Part shown: positions 13,489-14,468 of the stretch, in pieces
Position numbering within the stretch: position 1 is the stretch's first letter
How the letters are laid out: every line of letters begins with the position of its first letter
DNA from: JBPCOB01 sp051000715
Lineage (GTDB): Bacteria; Actinomycetota; Actinomycetes; JALYNC01
Reading direction: 5' to 3'
Assembly (NCBI GenBank): GCA_051000715.1
Contig: JBPCOB010000079.1
Location: 1 to 14,468, forward strand
DNA: 14,468 nt
Program-made: the position numbers and the translations under genes
Notes under the pieces: model-generated
The model's input: only the letters and a program-made list of their open reading frames with translations
Database searches by the model: none
Told to the model about the DNA's origin: nothing

Positions 13489-14352
13489 CTACTTGAGCAG
13501 CCGGGACAGCCTGCGGTCTGCCAGCGGCTTGCCTCCGGTCTGGCAGGTGGGGCAGTACTGCAGGCTCTTGTCGGCGAAGGAGACCTCGCGCACGGTGTCT
13601 CCGCAGGCCGGACAGGGGGATCCGGCGCGCCCGTGCACCCGAAGTCCGACCTTCTTCTCGGCTTTCAGCTCGCCGGCCGCCAGCCCGCGAGCCCGGCTCA
13701 CCGCCTCGGCCAGCGTAGTCGTGATGGCCGAATGCAACCGCTCGACCTCACCCCCGGTGAGCGAGGACGCCGGCTTGAACGGAGAGAGCTTGGCCACGTG
13801 CAAGACCTCGTCGGAGTAGGCGTTTCCGATCCCGGCCACCACCGACTGGTCGGTGAGCACGCCTTTGACCTGGGAACGGCCGCCCTCCCGAAGCAGGCGG
13901 CCGAGCTCCTCGGCGGTGAACGCCGGGTCCAGCGGGTCGACCCCGAGCCGGTCGATCCCCGGCACCTCGGTCGGCTCTCGCACCACGTAGACCGCGAGCC
14001 GCTTCTGGGTGCCGGCCTCGGTGAGGTCGAAGCCGCTTCCGTCGTCGAGGTGCACACGCAGCGCGAGCGGTCCCTTGGCCGGCAGCGGCGGGGCCGGCGG
14101 AAGCTTGTCCTTCCACTGCAGCCAGCCGGCCCGGGCGAGGTGGATCACCAGGTACAGCCCCGACACGTCGAGATCGAGGAACTTCCCGTGCCGGCGTACC
14201 GAGGAGATCGCCAGTCCGCCCAGAGCGGTTGGTGGCGGGTCGAAGGTCTTGAGTACGGAGATCGCCACCACGTCGATCCGGGCCACCGTGCGGCCGACCG
14301 CGCGCTCGGTCAAGAACGTCGCGAGCGCCTCGACCTCCGGTAGCTCCGGCAT
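13489..14352 (-). CDS. Fpg/Nei family DNA glycosylase (formamidopyrimidine-DNA glycosylase)
   Basis: A 287-residue bifunctional DNA glycosylase/AP lyase that removes oxidised bases. The start is fixed at ATG 14352 because the family N-terminus PELPEVEAL needs Pro2 exposed as the catalytic nucleophile; Glu3 is also present. Lys57 in RRHGKFLDL matches the beta-hairpin catalytic lysine. The helix-two-turn-helix region holds GVLTDQSVVAGIGNAYSDEVL, and the zinc finger has C247-x2-C250-x16-C267-x2-C270. About 17 residues follow the finger (TGGKPLADRRLSRLLK), a short tail beyond the usual end. Whether the substrate is mainly FapyG/8-oxoG (Fpg) or oxidised pyrimidines (Nei) is not clear from sequence; no symbol is given for that reason. 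No ribosome site is seen; it starts 4 bases after the upstream gene's stop and is probably coupled to it. Confidence 0.92.
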   Translation of the reverse strand: MPELPEVEALATFLTERAVGRTVARIDVVAISVLKTFDPPPTALGGLAISSVRRHGKFLDLDVSGLYLVIHLARAGWLQWKDKLPPAPPLPAKGPLALRVHLDDGSGFDLTEAGTQKRLAVYVVREPTEVPGIDRLGVDPLDPAFTAEELGRLLREGGRSQVKGVLTDQSVVAGIGNAYSDEVLHVAKLSPFKPASSLTGGEVERLHSAITTTLAEAVSRARGLAAGELKAEKKVGLRVHGRAGSPCPACGDTVREVSFADKSLQYCPTCQTGGKPLADRRLSRLLK

Positions 14353-14356
14353 GCGG

Positions 14357-14468
14357 TCATTGTGCCCGCGCAAGGAGCTGCAGCCAGTGCCGGTTCATCC
14401 GGCGCTCACTTTCGGCGAGCAGCGTGAACCCTGCTTGCCCGGTCAGCCGCCGCAACGACCCGGCGTCG
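14357..14468 (-). CDS. C-terminal fragment of a probable SAM-dependent methyltransferase (5' end beyond window)
   Basis: An open frame enters from the right edge and ends at TGA 14357-14359, giving the last 36 residues of a protein. The ending contains LRRLTGQAGFTLLAESERR and then NRHWLQLLARAQ. The pattern of an aromatic AGF-x-LL strand followed by a charged turn and a final HWL-x-LLAR helix resembles the C-termini of class I methyltransferases, but this is a short fragment and the call is tentative. It is 4 bases upstream of the fpg-like gene in the same direction, so the two likely share a transcript. Confidence 0.55.
   Translation of the reverse strand, partial: DAGSLRRLTGQAGFTLLAESERRMNRHWLQLLARAQ

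Noticed and set aside
13459..14343. 294-codon plus-strand open frame opposite fpg
   Set aside because: Antisense to the glycosylase, whose PELPEVE start, lysine 57 and zinc finger are all intact.
1..14468. Search for insertion sequences, att sites, tRNAs, CRISPR repeats and plasmid or phage genes
   Set aside because: No transposase or integrase motif, no regularly spaced repeats and no tRNA-like fold were seen by eye on either strand.

Overview
The window looks like ordinary chromosome from a high-GC actinomycete. The base composition is very GC-rich with G/C-ended codons, several genes start with GTG, and at least three starts are preceded by a TAnnnT hexamer 8 bases upstream, the arrangement of actinobacterial leaderless mRNAs. 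The DUF2382 stress protein, the short ECF sigma/Ogt pair and the THI-box-controlled NCS1 permease are also commonly seen in Actinomycetota. I see no insertion sequence, phage gene, tRNA, rRNA or CRISPR array, and nothing that marks a recent transfer. A genus cannot be named from this sequence.

Layout, left to right. (1) A secreted sialidase-like beta-propeller protein runs leftward off the window (1-1430, minus). (2) Divergent from it, larB-larC (1653-3616, plus) encode two of the three enzymes that make the nickel-pincer nucleotide cofactor. They end at a strong hairpin shared with (3) a PRC-barrel/DUF2382 stress protein (minus), which has a candidate SigB-type promoter. (4) An SDR dehydrogenase followed by an AI-2E/PerM-type membrane protein (minus). 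(5) Divergent from the SDR, a haem-oxygenase-fold di-iron enzyme and then arginine deiminase (plus). (6) cytX, a probable hydroxymethylpyrimidine permease, on the minus strand behind a clear TPP riboswitch. (7) A short ECF-type sigma factor overlapping an O6-alkylguanine-DNA alkyltransferase (plus). (8) A rhodanese and a DMT/EamA transporter, directly abutting (minus). (9) The 3' end of a probable methyltransferase gene followed after 4 bases by an Fpg/Nei DNA glycosylase (minus).

Functionally the window is a mosaic of short transcription units: cofactor synthesis (lar), thiamine-precursor uptake (cytX), alkylation and oxidation DNA repair (ogt, fpg), stress and envelope proteins, and arginine degradation. 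The items most worth following up are the haem-oxygenase-like enzyme with a complete di-iron ligand set directly upstream of a lone arginine deiminase, the larBC pair with no larA or larE nearby, the sigma/ogt unit with no visible anti-sigma factor, and the repeated TAnnnT-N8-start arrangement. No clearly new multi-gene system stands out.
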